From contig OY829369.1 in NCBI GenBank assembly GCA_963691775.1, positions 248,001 to 312,000 on the forward strand: a stretch of 64,000 nucleotides of DNA. Reading direction: 5' to 3'. The number at the start of each line of letters is the position of its first letter. Positions within the stretch are counted from its first letter, which is position 1. The position numbers and the translations under genes were made by a program. Source of the DNA: JAZBPO01 sp963691775 (GTDB taxonomy: Bacteria > Pseudomonadota > Gammaproteobacteria > Pseudomonadales > Azotimanducaceae). Positions 34,069 to 42,912 of this stretch are shown here, piece after piece. The notes beneath the pieces are model-generated. The model was not told the origin of the DNA. It did not search any database and worked only from the letters and a program-made list of their open reading frames with translations.

Positions 34069-35301
34069 CTAGAGCAACTGGAGCGCAAAATAGGCTGCGG
34101 CGGCGAGGCCGACGGTCCCGCAAAAACTGCCGATGAGGAGTAGCCAGGGCACGCCCTCTTCGCTGCCGCCGCCTTCGGCGAGCTTCAGGTACGCATCAAA
34201 CATCAGCTCTATCCGCCCAAGCCGGATCACGTCACCCGGATTGAGCACGACGTCCTCTACCTGGTGACCGTTGACGTAGACGCCGTTGGAGCGAGAAATA
34301 TCGTGAACCCGGCAGTGGCCGGGCTGAATCAACAGCTCCGCATGCCGCTTCGAGACGCTCGATTCCTCGATCTGGATATCGCACTCGGCTGAGCGGCCAA
34401 TGCTCACGCGCCCTTCCGCCAGCTGATACAGCGCGCCCTCATCCGAGCCTGTCATGATCAGCAATCCGGGGTCATCGCCGCTTGGTTCAGCAGGCAGCGG
34501 CTTCGGCGCTTCGTCCGGCAGCATGACGTCGGTGCCGCTGCCACCCGCAGGCAGGGGCTGATCGTTCTCTCTCAGCGCCGCCATGAGCGGGGAAAGACGC
34601 TCGACCGGGGCATCATCCTCGGGGCGCGCCTGTCCCAGAGAGAGATCGAACTCTGAGTTGGACGTGCGCCCAAGGTCGAAATCGGCCTCCGTAGGCGATC
34701 GAGGTGGACGCGCGCTGGCCGGTGCGTATGTGGGCGGCGGTGCAGCCTGAGCGGGGGCATCGAGATCAAACGCGCCGGTATCGAGATTGAAGTCAGCTTC
34801 GGTAGGGGCACGCACCGGTTTCGATGCGGGCGCAACGGGAAGAGCGGGGGAAATGGGCGCCGAGGCCTGTGCGGCGGGTGTCATGCCTGCGCCGCTCGGA
34901 GGCTGCGTGGCGCCTCCGTCCCAATGAGCGGGGCGATCCGGAACGGGGAACGCATCCTCTTCATCGGGTGATCGATGTGCCGTTGCATTCGGATCCGAGT
35001 CAGAGCGCTCCGGCGCTTCGATGTAGAACTCGGTTTCGTCGAAACACACGCGATCGCCGGGCAGCAACGGCTGCCGCTGCTTCAGACGCTCGCCGTTCAA
35101 GAAGGTACCGTTCGCGGAGCCGAGGTCCTCGACCATGAGACGGCCAGCCTCTATCCACAGCCGCGCGTGGCGACGAGAGACGTAACCCTCTTCGATGCGG
35201 AGATCAGCCTGCTTGCTGCGGCCGACAATAACGTCCCCGTTTACGACGAAAGGCTCATCCCTGCCCTGACGGATCAAATGCCAGCTCTCGCTTTCCGTCA
35301 T
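34069..35301 (-). CDS. membrane protein with two FHA domains
   Basis: 410 residues. FHA domain 1 spans about 5-95 (VIVGRSKQADLRIEEGYVSRRHARL, then DLGSANGTFLNG). A long Pro/Ala linker follows, with three EADFNLDTGAFDL/EADFDLGRTSNSEFDL-type repeats. FHA domain 2 is at about 280-370 (VSIGRSAECDIQIEESSVSKRHAEL, then DISRSNGVYVNG). A single C-terminal membrane helix (about 385-408) anchors it with both FHA domains inside the cell. FHA domains bind phosphothreonine, so it is a likely reader of the Ser/Thr kinase two genes upstream. A TTG at 35307 is an alternative start. Confidence 0.88.
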   Translation of the reverse strand: MTESESWHLIRQGRDEPFVVNGDVIVGRSKQADLRIEEGYVSRRHARLWIEAGRLMVEDLGSANGTFLNGERLKQRQPLLPGDRVCFDETEFYIEAPERSDSDPNATAHRSPDEEDAFPVPDRPAHWDGGATQPPSGAGMTPAAQASAPISPALPVAPASKPVRAPTEADFNLDTGAFDLDAPAQAAPPPTYAPASARPPRSPTEADFDLGRTSNSEFDLSLGQARPEDDAPVERLSPLMAALRENDQPLPAGGSGTDVMLPDEAPKPLPAEPSGDDPGLLIMTGSDEGALYQLAEGRVSIGRSAECDIQIEESSVSKRHAELLIQPGHCRVHDISRSNGVYVNGHQVEDVVLNPGDVIRLGRIELMFDAYLKLAEGGGSEEGVPWLLLIGSFCGTVGLAAAAYFALQLL

Positions 35302-35368
35302 CCTCAATCCCGAACCGCAGACGCCGTCGAGCGCCCGATCACTCGCTGCGCGTTTGCGCGCGGCATTA

Positions 35369-36253
35369 TCACAGACAGGTAAAGCGTATCAGATGCCCTG
35401 GGTTACCACCGACTGCCTCTCCGAGGCTGATGATGCCCTCTCCGAGCAGCGACAGCGCCTCGCGCTGAAGGTTGACGACGGGGCTTCCCTGCATGCGAAC
35501 CCAGGTGCCGTTGGTGCTTTGATCACGCAGCACGAAGTTACCACCCTGCGCCTCAACGACGGCATGAAACCGCGAGGCCATCTCGCTGCGCACCACAAGT
35601 TCACAGCGCGCATCCCGACCGATCCGAACTTCACCTGAGCCCTCGGCAAGAACTATCTCGCGCTCGATATGGTGAAGCGTAAGGGTGCCCGCCGTTCGGC
35701 GCGAACGGAGCGCCGGCATCTGCGTGTGGCCGAGCGTCTCGGCACGCGACGCCCAAAGCACGCGGTAGATGGTCCGGGTGTGCTGCGAGCCCTTCACGCG
35801 AACCTCATCAAACGGCTTTACCGAAGTGAGCACGTCTGCGCGGAGCGCACGGCGCACCTGCTCCGTGATGATGATCTGGCCCGGCGACGCGATGGAGGTC
35901 ATGCGCGCCGCAACGTTTACCGTATCGCCAAAGAGATCGTGATCGTCAGCAACCACAAGACCATGGTGCAAGCCCACGCGCAGCCAGACTTCAGCGTCGT
36001 CGAGCGCGAAGTCCTGGAGCGCCTGCGCGAGCGAGATGGCAGCATCTACGCCCTGTCGCGGCGACCCAAAGGCACACATGAGTTCGTCGCCGATCCGCTT
36101 GATCACTGTCCCGCCAGCGCCTTGAACGCTTGCGGCCATGGTTTCAAGACGGCGCTGCAGATGCTTGCGACCGGTCGCATCTGCTTGCGTTGGCTTTGAT
36201 GCTTCCACGAGATCAAAGAACGCAACAGTCTGCTCCACCTCGACGTCAGCCAT
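35369..36253 (-). CDS. class III adenylate cyclase fused to FHA domain
   Basis: 294 residues. The cyclase domain (1-170) has both metal aspartates, D14 in AFFDLVEAS and D56 in KRIGDELM, the adenine-selecting pair K52 and D110, and the transition-state residues N113 and R117 in DTVNVAARM, so an active ATP cyclase is expected. The C-terminal FHA domain (195-290) has VRIGRDARCELVVRSEMASRFHA and DQSTNGTWV. The FHA part probably couples cAMP production to phosphothreonine signals. The start at 36253 has GGGAG close upstream; GTG 36265 is the alternative. It lies between the kinase and the double-FHA gene. Confidence 0.9.
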   Translation of the reverse strand: MADVEVEQTVAFFDLVEASKPTQADATGRKHLQRRLETMAASVQGAGGTVIKRIGDELMCAFGSPRQGVDAAISLAQALQDFALDDAEVWLRVGLHHGLVVADDHDLFGDTVNVAARMTSIASPGQIIITEQVRRALRADVLTSVKPFDEVRVKGSQHTRTIYRVLWASRAETLGHTQMPALRSRRTAGTLTLHHIEREIVLAEGSGEVRIGRDARCELVVRSEMASRFHAVVEAQGGNFVLRDQSTNGTWVRMQGSPVVNLQREALSLLGEGIISLGEAVGGNPGHLIRFTCL

Positions 36254-36376
36254 CGTCTCCCGCACGCCCCCAACGACGAGGTTTCTCGTGGCGCGAGTCT
36301 AGCGGCTGAGCAAGTGGCTGGAAAACAGTGCGCTGGCGCATACGTTCAGGACGCGTGCATGCATGAGAGGCGGGAT

Positions 36377-38026
36377 TCAGCCGCTGGAAAGTGCTCTGGC
36401 CGCCGCCGTGTAGGGCGCGGCTTCGCGCGTCATATCGTAGGCAATCGCATCAGCGGCTACAGCTTCAAGGCGCTCTACGAGGGCCGCTCGAAGAGCCTCG
36501 GTGCCTGCCGGCGGATTGGGAAGATCGAGCAACCGCATCACCAGCGTCACGGCACTGTCCTCCGCAGGCTGCGTGAGGTTGCCCGCGTCCAGATGCGCCT
36601 GCGCTTGCGCGAGAAGACCCCGGGCGCCATCGAGCTCGTGAATGCGCGCGGCCAACCTGAGCACAACCTGGGCACCGGGCGCGAGCGGCTGCGCATGGGC
36701 AAGCGCACCGCGTGCAGCCTCCAGGTCGCCCGCTTTGACGGCCTCGAGCCCTCTTTCAGCGAGCGACCGGCCAATGGCATCGATTCCGGCGAGGGCACCT
36801 CGATGCCCCGGCGCCTGCGCAAGCACGCTGCGGTAGAGCGCGAGTGCGTTATCGCTGCCGTCGCCAATGAGGTGGCCACGCGCCCGCTTCGCATCCGCCG
36901 CACTGACCAAGTTTGCGAGGGACGCTGCATCGATGCCGGCGTCCGGCGCCTCGGATCCGGACATGGACGCCTCTGGCGTGGCCTCGATTCCCTCGCCCCG
37001 CTGTTGGACCGCAAACCAGGCTGCGCTCGCAATCACCAGCGCGAGGCCGACTCCAATGACCACAAAGCGCAGAGGGGATCTGCGCTTTGGCTTCACGCGC
37101 ATCACTCGAGTCACGCTCGGGCGCTGCCCGCCGGGAGCAGGATTCGCCTCGCCCTGCCCGGTCTGCCGCTTGATCTCATCGACAATACTGGAGTCGATGA
37201 TCTCCGTACGCGCGACGGAGCTCGGCATGGCGTTCTGCTTCTCGTAGGCCTCCAGCGCCTCCACCACTTCCGCCCCGCTCTGATAGCGGTGCGCTGGCAT
37301 CTTGGCCATGAAGCGGTCGATCAAAGGTTGCATTTTCGCCAGACCAGACGGCAACTTGGGCAGTGGGTCCTTGATGTGGCGGATGCCAATGTTGAGCGCC
37401 GAATCACCGTCGTAGGGCACCTTGCCCGTCAGGGTTTTGTAGAACACAACCCCAAGGCTGTAGAGGTCTGAGCGACCATCGAGGCGTTCGCCGGTCACCT
37501 GCTCCGGGCTCATGTAATACGGGGTACCCACGACCGAGCCCATCGTCGTGATCTGGGTCTCGTTATCCATGCCCCGGGCGATGCCGAAATCGGAGAGCAC
37601 GGATGAGCCATCCTCCCGGAACAGAATGTTCTCCGGCTTGATATCGCGGTGGATGAAGTTCTGGCCGTGCGCAAAATCGAGGGCGCGCGCGATCTCCTTG
37701 GTGACCCGAAAGGCGGTGCCGACGTCGAGGCCTTGTTCGAGGCGGTCGTTCAATTCACCCCCGGTGACGAGCTCCATAACGAGGTAGTGGTGATTGACAG
37801 CGAGCCCGACGTCGTAGACCTGAATGATGTGGGGGTGATTGAGTTTCGCCACGATCCGCGCTTCGCGCCGGAAGCGCTTGGAGAATGTCTCGTCGTGCAG
37901 GAGTTCCGGATCCATGACCTTGACGGCCACCTGACGGTCGAACTTCTCCTGGATAGCGAGAAAGACCGTCGCCATGCCACCCCGGCCGATCTCGCGCACG
38001 ATTCGATATCCGGGTATGTCTGGCAT
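36377..38026 (-). CDS. membrane-bound Ser/Thr protein kinase (PknB-like)
   Basis: 549 residues. Kinase domain 7-270: glycine loop IGRGGMATVF, K36 in VAVKVM, catalytic D128 in FIHRDIKPEN, DFG at 146-148, and activation-loop SVVGTPYYMSPEQ. A juxtamembrane segment leads to a helix at about 322-342. The external part (to 549) is helical and alanine-rich with TPR-like repeats (ALALYRSVLAQAPGHRGALAGI). It would phosphorylate Ser/Thr residues inside the cell in response to an external cue. The MORN-repeat gene ends two bases before its start, so they are co-expressed; the FHA genes downstream are likely readers. Confidence 0.93.
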   Translation of the reverse strand: MPDIPGYRIVREIGRGGMATVFLAIQEKFDRQVAVKVMDPELLHDETFSKRFRREARIVAKLNHPHIIQVYDVGLAVNHHYLVMELVTGGELNDRLEQGLDVGTAFRVTKEIARALDFAHGQNFIHRDIKPENILFREDGSSVLSDFGIARGMDNETQITTMGSVVGTPYYMSPEQVTGERLDGRSDLYSLGVVFYKTLTGKVPYDGDSALNIGIRHIKDPLPKLPSGLAKMQPLIDRFMAKMPAHRYQSGAEVVEALEAYEKQNAMPSSVARTEIIDSSIVDEIKRQTGQGEANPAPGGQRPSVTRVMRVKPKRRSPLRFVVIGVGLALVIASAAWFAVQQRGEGIEATPEASMSGSEAPDAGIDAASLANLVSAADAKRARGHLIGDGSDNALALYRSVLAQAPGHRGALAGIDAIGRSLAERGLEAVKAGDLEAARGALAHAQPLAPGAQVVLRLAARIHELDGARGLLAQAQAHLDAGNLTQPAEDSAVTLVMRLLDLPNPPAGTEALRAALVERLEAVAADAIAYDMTREAAPYTAAARALSSG

Positions 38027-38028
38027 GT

Positions 38029-38892
38029 TTACGCATCCTCCTGAGGCGGTTGGCCAAGCGCGATCGTGCGTCCCTCGACAAGGCGGCCAAGCACAAAACG
38101 GCCGTTCTCGATGAACTGGGTCCCGTCGATGCTCACCGCATTTCCCCGTCCGTGGGCGAGGCCGTCAATACAGGCGCTGCCGCGCACCATCCAGCGGTGC
38201 CTGCCATGGATCAGTCGACAATGTTCGCTGCGTCGGATGGCGTTGCTGGAGTCACGTCCACGGCCGCTCCACCGCTCGAGCGTCAGACTCGATCCGTTCG
38301 CGCTCACTGTAACTCCATATCCCTCACGCCGCCCTGCGCGGAATGCGCCACGAAAAAGCGTTCCGTCCGCATCGATGTGCGTGCCCTGGCCCTCTCGTTC
38401 CCCAGCCGCATAGCCGCCAACGTAGCGCGCGCCGTCAGCGCTACGAAACTCTCCCCATCCTGCCCGCTCGCCGGCTTCGTACTCACCGGTGTATCGCGCC
38501 TTGTCGGGCCAGCGCAGCGTTCCGAGCCCTTGCGGAACGCCGTTGTGAAGCACGCCGCGGAATCGCCGGCCATCGGCGAAGACAATCTGCGCTTCCCCGT
38601 ACAGCCTTCCTGCATAAAAGCGCCCGCGCGCCCGCGTGCCCTCACTCAGAACCAGTGTCCCCTCTCCATGAGGCAGTCCCTCGCTCAGGTCACCGTCGTA
38701 GCGCCTGCCGTCCGACCATACGAGCCCCGCGGCGCCCTCCCGCTTCGCCGTACCGGCGTCAACTGCAATGTCGCGAAGTAGCTCGAACGATTGCGCTGCG
38801 AAAGCGACAGTCGTCAAGAAGGCCCCGCAGAGAAGCACCGCCAGCCCCCCCAGAAGCCGACGATCACACGCGGTTCTTGCGGCGGCGCGCAT
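38029..38892 (-). CDS. exported MORN-repeat protein
   Basis: 287 residues with a signal peptide (basic start, hydrophobic 14-33, AFA-type cleavage) followed by about seven MORN units of 23 residues, such as DGRRYDGDLSEGLPHGEGTL, and GRFYAGRLYGEAQIVFADGRRF, and YTGEYEAGERAGWGEF. MORN repeats make elongated beta-hairpin stacks that bind lipids or proteins. The last third lacks regular repeats and has a CRLIHG...GSACIDG cysteine pair. Placed directly before the Ser/Thr kinase, it could be its periplasmic ligand partner. ATG 38892 precedes the signal; an upstream frame adds 49 unlikely residues. Confidence 0.85.
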   Translation of the reverse strand: MRAAARTACDRRLLGGLAVLLCGAFLTTVAFAAQSFELLRDIAVDAGTAKREGAAGLVWSDGRRYDGDLSEGLPHGEGTLVLSEGTRARGRFYAGRLYGEAQIVFADGRRFRGVLHNGVPQGLGTLRWPDKARYTGEYEAGERAGWGEFRSADGARYVGGYAAGEREGQGTHIDADGTLFRGAFRAGRREGYGVTVSANGSSLTLERWSGRGRDSSNAIRRSEHCRLIHGRHRWMVRGSACIDGLAHGRGNAVSIDGTQFIENGRFVLGRLVEGRTIALGQPPQEDA

Positions 38893-39035
38893 CCCGTATC
38901 CCAGAGGCTCTGGGCCTCCCGACCTATTCCGAATCAGAAACTTGGCGCGGTCTTCTCCGCGTTTTCTCGCGCGGACTCTAGCGCATAGCACTAGGTCGTG
39001 AAATGTTGGTCTGGTCCGCATGCTGCATCCAGGCG

Positions 39036-40538
39036 TCACCCAAAGACATCCACGTAGCGGTCGCGGAGCAGGTTCTTTTGCACCTTGCCCATGGCATTAC
39101 GCGGCAGCGCTTCCAACTCGACGATGCGCTGCGGCACCTTGAAGGCTGCAAGCATCTCGCGCAGTCGTGCACGCAGCGCCGCCTCGTCGAAGCCGGTCGA
39201 TCCGTCGCCGACCACGGCGGCTACAACCCCTTCTCCAAAATCCGGGTGCGCAACGCCGAACACAGCTGATTCACTCACGCCAGGCAGGGTATCGAGAACT
39301 TGCTCGACCTCCTTCGGATAGACATTCAGCCCACCGGAAATGATGAGGTCCTTGCCGCGGCCCACGATGGAGACACGCCCCTCGGCATCCCTAGACGCGA
39401 GATCGCCGGTCACGAACCACCCATCGTGGAAGTCCTCGCGCGTCTTCTCGGGCTTGCGCCAATAGCCCTTGAAAACGTTTGGTCCACGAATCTCCAAGGT
39501 CCCGATACCTTCGTCATCCATGATGCCGCCCGCATCATCTACGACACGAAGCGCCACCCCCGGCAGTGCGAAGCCCACCGTGCCCGCCACGCGCGGGCCT
39601 TGCAGTGGATTGGATGTGATCATCCCCGCCTCGGTCATACCGTAGCGTTCCAGAATGCGCTGGCCCGTACGCGCCTCGAATGCATCGAATGTCTCCCGCC
39701 TGAGCGGGGCCGATCCGGAAATGAACAATCGCACACCCTCACATGCCTGCGCGGTGAAACCTTCACTTTCGAGCAGGCGCACATAGTGCGTCGGAACCCC
39801 CATGAACACGGTCGAGCGCGCGAGCGCTCTCACCGCGGCGCCTGGATCGAAGCGTTGCTGGAACAGAACAGTGCTCGGTTCCAGGAGCGCACAATGCATG
39901 GCTACGAAGAGGCCGTGCACGTGATAGACCGGCAGCACGTGCAGAAGGACGTCGTCGCTGCGCCAGCCCCAGAGCGTCCGAAGCGTCAGGGCATTCGCAG
40001 CCAGATTTCCGTGACTGAGCATTGCGCCTTTGGAACGCCCCGTGGTCCCTGACGTGTAGAGGATCGCCGCAAGATCATCGCTCCGTCGCTCTACGATTTC
40101 CGCATCGGCTTCAACGGGGTGCTCAAGCAGCGACCCCGCTCCGTTCTCGGCCAGGGTATGCACCTCGGCGGTCACGCGTGCAGCTGCGCACACCGCGGCA
40201 CCGAACGCGGCTTTGGCCGGCGCACAAACCAGTACGCGTGGCTCTGCGTCGGCAACGAAGTACTCAAGCTCGCGCTGCGTGTATGCGGTATTGAGCGGAA
40301 CGAAAATCGCACCGATTCGAAGCGTGGCCAGGTAGAGCGCGATCGCCTCTACGCTTTTCTCGATCTGTGCGACGACGCGATCACCTGGTTCAACGCTGGC
40401 CTCCGCGAGATTTCCGGCAATGCGCCCGACAAGCGCATGGAACTCGTCGTGCGTCACGCGCGTACCGTCGTCGCACTCGAAGGCGACGTCCGCCGTCGCA
40501 CCCCGTGCACGGTCGAAGATGGTCTTGTAAAGATTCAA
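39036..40538 (-). CDS. matB: malonyl-CoA synthetase-like AMP-binding enzyme
   Basis: 500 residues of the acyl-adenylate superfamily. A3 motif ILYTSGTTGRSKGAML near 159; ERYGMTEAGMITSNP near 290; GWFVTGDLASRDAEGRVSIVGR near 380; LIISGGLNVYPKEVE near 405; and the C-terminal lysine in RNAMGKVQKNLLRD near 485. The combination of RYGMTE with a following TSNP and VGFALPG is the pattern I associate with MatB, which activates malonate or methylmalonate with ATP and CoA. This specificity is inferred; another short-chain dicarboxylate is possible. It is divergent from a TSUP permease with 55 bases between. Confidence 0.82.
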   Translation of the reverse strand: MNLYKTIFDRARGATADVAFECDDGTRVTHDEFHALVGRIAGNLAEASVEPGDRVVAQIEKSVEAIALYLATLRIGAIFVPLNTAYTQRELEYFVADAEPRVLVCAPAKAAFGAAVCAAARVTAEVHTLAENGAGSLLEHPVEADAEIVERRSDDLAAILYTSGTTGRSKGAMLSHGNLAANALTLRTLWGWRSDDVLLHVLPVYHVHGLFVAMHCALLEPSTVLFQQRFDPGAAVRALARSTVFMGVPTHYVRLLESEGFTAQACEGVRLFISGSAPLRRETFDAFEARTGQRILERYGMTEAGMITSNPLQGPRVAGTVGFALPGVALRVVDDAGGIMDDEGIGTLEIRGPNVFKGYWRKPEKTREDFHDGWFVTGDLASRDAEGRVSIVGRGKDLIISGGLNVYPKEVEQVLDTLPGVSESAVFGVAHPDFGEGVVAAVVGDGSTGFDEAALRARLREMLAAFKVPQRIVELEALPRNAMGKVQKNLLRDRYVDVFG

Positions 40539-40593
40539 GGGCCCCTCCTGGCTTCGCTAGAATCGCGGCTCAGTCTTCAAGCGCCGGACATCA

Positions 40594-41418
40594 ATGGACG
40601 CGCTCGACCCCCAGTTCCTGTTCGCCTGCGCCGGCATCGGCGCCCTCGGCGGCCTGCTCGGCGGCATGCTCGGCATAGGCGGCGGTGTGGTGATCGTACC
40701 CGCCCTGCTCGCCCTCTTCGAAGTCTTCGGCCTACCCGCGGCGCCAGCCGCGCCGATCGCCGTTGCAACGTCGCTTACCACCATCATCGCGACCTCCACA
40801 GCCGCTGCCCGGGCGCAGTGGCTACGCGGGTCCATAGACGTCGAACTCTTCCGCCGCTGGGCACCCGCCCTTGTCGCCGGCAGCCTCGTGAGCGGACCCG
40901 TCGCCGGTCAGCTTCCCGCGGGCGCCTTCCAGGCTTTCATTGGCTGCTTCCTGCTCGCCGTCGGCATCATCATGTCGTCGGCGTGGCAGCCGTCCCCACA
41001 CCGCGCCCTCCCTCGCGGCCCGGCAGGCATCGCGCTCGGCGGCTCTGCGGGGCTCGTGTCGGGGATGGCCGGCATCGGCGGCGGCAACGTTATCGTGCCG
41101 ACGCTTGTCTACTTCAACGTGCCGATACGTCTGGCAACCGGTACGTCGAGCGCGCTGGGCCTACCGATCGCCCTGGCTGGCACGATCAGTTTTCTGGTCG
41201 CGGGCTGGGATCGTACGAATCTGGCGGCCGGGACGCTCGGCTTTGTGCATCTGCCGGCCGCGGTCGCAATCGCCACGCTCAGCTTCTTCGCAGCGCCGAT
41301 CGGCGTCGCCGTCGCCCATCGCATTCCTGCAGCTCAGCTGAAGCGCGCCTTCGGGGTGCTCCTGCTGCTGGTGTCGATGCGCATGCTGTCGGCAACTTTG
41401 GGGCTGCTCTCAGCTTAG
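40594..41418 (+). CDS. TSUP (TauE/SafE) family anion permease
   Basis: 274 residues, about eight membrane helices in two repeated halves. Both halves carry the family motif: GGLLGGMLGIGGGVVIVPAL near 16 and GLVSGMAGIGGGNVIVPTLVYF near 151. TSUP proteins move sulfite, sulfoacetate or other organic anions. The divergent malonyl-CoA synthetase-like gene raises the possibility of malonate or a related anion as substrate, which is an inference. Its stop overlaps the convergent pyruvate-kinase stop by four bases. Confidence 0.9.
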   Translation: MDALDPQFLFACAGIGALGGLLGGMLGIGGGVVIVPALLALFEVFGLPAAPAAPIAVATSLTTIIATSTAAARAQWLRGSIDVELFRRWAPALVAGSLVSGPVAGQLPAGAFQAFIGCFLLAVGIIMSSAWQPSPHRALPRGPAGIALGGSAGLVSGMAGIGGGNVIVPTLVYFNVPIRLATGTSSALGLPIALAGTISFLVAGWDRTNLAAGTLGFVHLPAAVAIATLSFFAAPIGVAVAHRIPAAQLKRAFGVLLLLVSMRMLSATLGLLSA

Positions 41419-42824
41419 ACCTCCGGATCGATCTGGCGAACCTGGATAGCGTCGACACCCTGCCCTGCGAGGATGTCCGAGAGCACAACCACCCGATCGC
41501 TCGAGGCGAAGTCCTCCCGCTGGCGCAACGCGCGGAACGCGGTCCGCAGAGTTTTCTCCGGATCGGAGGAAAATGCCGTTCGGTGCGAGACAAGATGGCG
41601 ATTCAGCATAAGCCGGCGCCGCGTCGAGGAGTCGTTGGTAAAGGCATAGATCGGCACCCCTTGCGGATGGCAGGCCGTCACGTGATCCGCCATGACGCCA
41701 CGACGGGTGATGACGACAATTCCGCGGGCACCGATAGATTCTGCGAGCTCGACGGCCGCAGAAGCCAGATGCGACTTCTCTCCGTCTCGCTCGCGCGCCC
41801 GGGCGAAACCGAGACCCGGATAGCGCTCACTCGCCCGCGCGATCGAATCAAGGTAGCCCACACAGCGCTGCGGATGCTTGCCGACAGAGGTCTCGCCGGA
41901 GAGCATGACGGCGTCAACTTCCTCGTAGACGGCATTGGCGACATCGGTCGCTTCCGCTCGGGTCGGTATCGGATTCTCAATCATCGATTCGAGCAGATGC
42001 GTCGCGACAATTGATCGCTTGCCGTGCTCCTGACACAGGCGGACGATACGCCGCTGCACATTCGGCAATTCGGCGATGTCGATCTCGACCCCCAGATCAC
42101 CGCGCGCCACCATGACGCCGTCAGACACGCGGACGATATCTTCGATGTTCTCGACCCCCTCCGCATCCTCAATCTTGGCGATGATCTTGACCTTTCCCGC
42201 CTTTCGGCCAAGGTGCTTGCGCAGCATTTCCACATCTTCAGCGCGCCGGACGAATGAGAGCGCCACGAAGTCGACCTCGTGCTTCACGCCAAAATCAATG
42301 TCGGCGGCATCCTTCTCGGTGATCGCGGGCAGATTCACGCGGATACCGGGCAGGTTCACGTGTCGACGCGAACCGATCTTCCCTCCATCCAGCACCCGGG
42401 AGGTCAATTGCGGCCCGTCCTTTTCAAGCACCTCCAGGTTCACGAGGCCGTTGTCGACCGTAATGCGGTCGCCAACGGCAACGGCATCGACCAGCTCCGC
42501 GTAATCAACGTGGATCGATGTTGCTTCCACATCGGCGTCATCGCGGACCGTGACCGTGATGACATCCCCCTTCATGAGATTCAATTCCTTCCCGAGGTCA
42601 CCGGTACGGATCTCCGGCCCCTGCGTGTCGAGCAGGATCGGTACGGGATAGCGCACCTTCTTGTTGAGCGTTCTGATCCAGTTGATGACCCTGGCTGCGG
42701 ACCCGTGGTCCGCGTGCGACATGTTCAGACGAACAACGTTCATGCCCGCGTCATAGAGCGCTGAAAGTGCAGCGTAGCTGGCGGTTGCCGGCCCGATGGT
42801 GCAGATGATCTTGGTCTTGCGCAT
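41415..42824 (-). CDS. pyk: pyruvate kinase
   Basis: 469 residues, normal length. Signature text: KIICTIGPATASY at the start, VRLNMSHADHG near 34, ILLDTQGPEIRTGDLG near 60, VKIIAKIEDAEGVENIEDIV (active site, near 214) and GVMVARGDLGVEI near 240, TRAEATDVANAVYEEVDAVMLSGETS near 283. It converts PEP and ADP to pyruvate and ATP. It is preceded on the same strand by the helicase gene with an 88-base gap containing a perfect palindrome, so it may have its own promoter. Confidence 0.97.
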   Translation of the reverse strand: MRKTKIICTIGPATASYAALSALYDAGMNVVRLNMSHADHGSAARVINWIRTLNKKVRYPVPILLDTQGPEIRTGDLGKELNLMKGDVITVTVRDDADVEATSIHVDYAELVDAVAVGDRITVDNGLVNLEVLEKDGPQLTSRVLDGGKIGSRRHVNLPGIRVNLPAITEKDAADIDFGVKHEVDFVALSFVRRAEDVEMLRKHLGRKAGKVKIIAKIEDAEGVENIEDIVRVSDGVMVARGDLGVEIDIAELPNVQRRIVRLCQEHGKRSIVATHLLESMIENPIPTRAEATDVANAVYEEVDAVMLSGETSVGKHPQRCVGYLDSIARASERYPGLGFARARERDGEKSHLASAAVELAESIGARGIVVITRRGVMADHVTACHPQGVPIYAFTNDSSTRRRLMLNRHLVSHRTAFSSDPEKTLRTAFRALRQREDFASSDRVVVLSDILAGQGVDAIQVRQIDPEV

Positions 42825-42855
42825 GATGCTTCAGCCCTGTGCGCTGTGTTCATGG

Positions 42856-42871
42856 GGACCCCGCGGGGTCC
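42856..42871. repeat. perfect 16-base palindrome upstream of pyk
   Basis: GGACCCCGCGGGGTCC lies 32 bases before the pyk start codon, in the gap after the helicase gene. It could be a terminator stem for the repair operon or an operator of pyk; no T tract is seen. Confidence 0.4.
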
Positions 42872-42912
42872 GAGCAATGTCGGTCGCAGACGTTGCCTGA
42901 AGCGAATTCCGG

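Noticed and set aside
36314..37471. 385-codon open frame on the plus strand
   Set aside because: Antisense to the Ser/Thr kinase gene, whose motifs are complete.
40119..42014. 631-codon open frame on the plus strand
   Set aside because: It crosses the malonyl-CoA synthetase, TSUP permease and pyruvate kinase genes in unused frames and has an arginine-rich chance composition.
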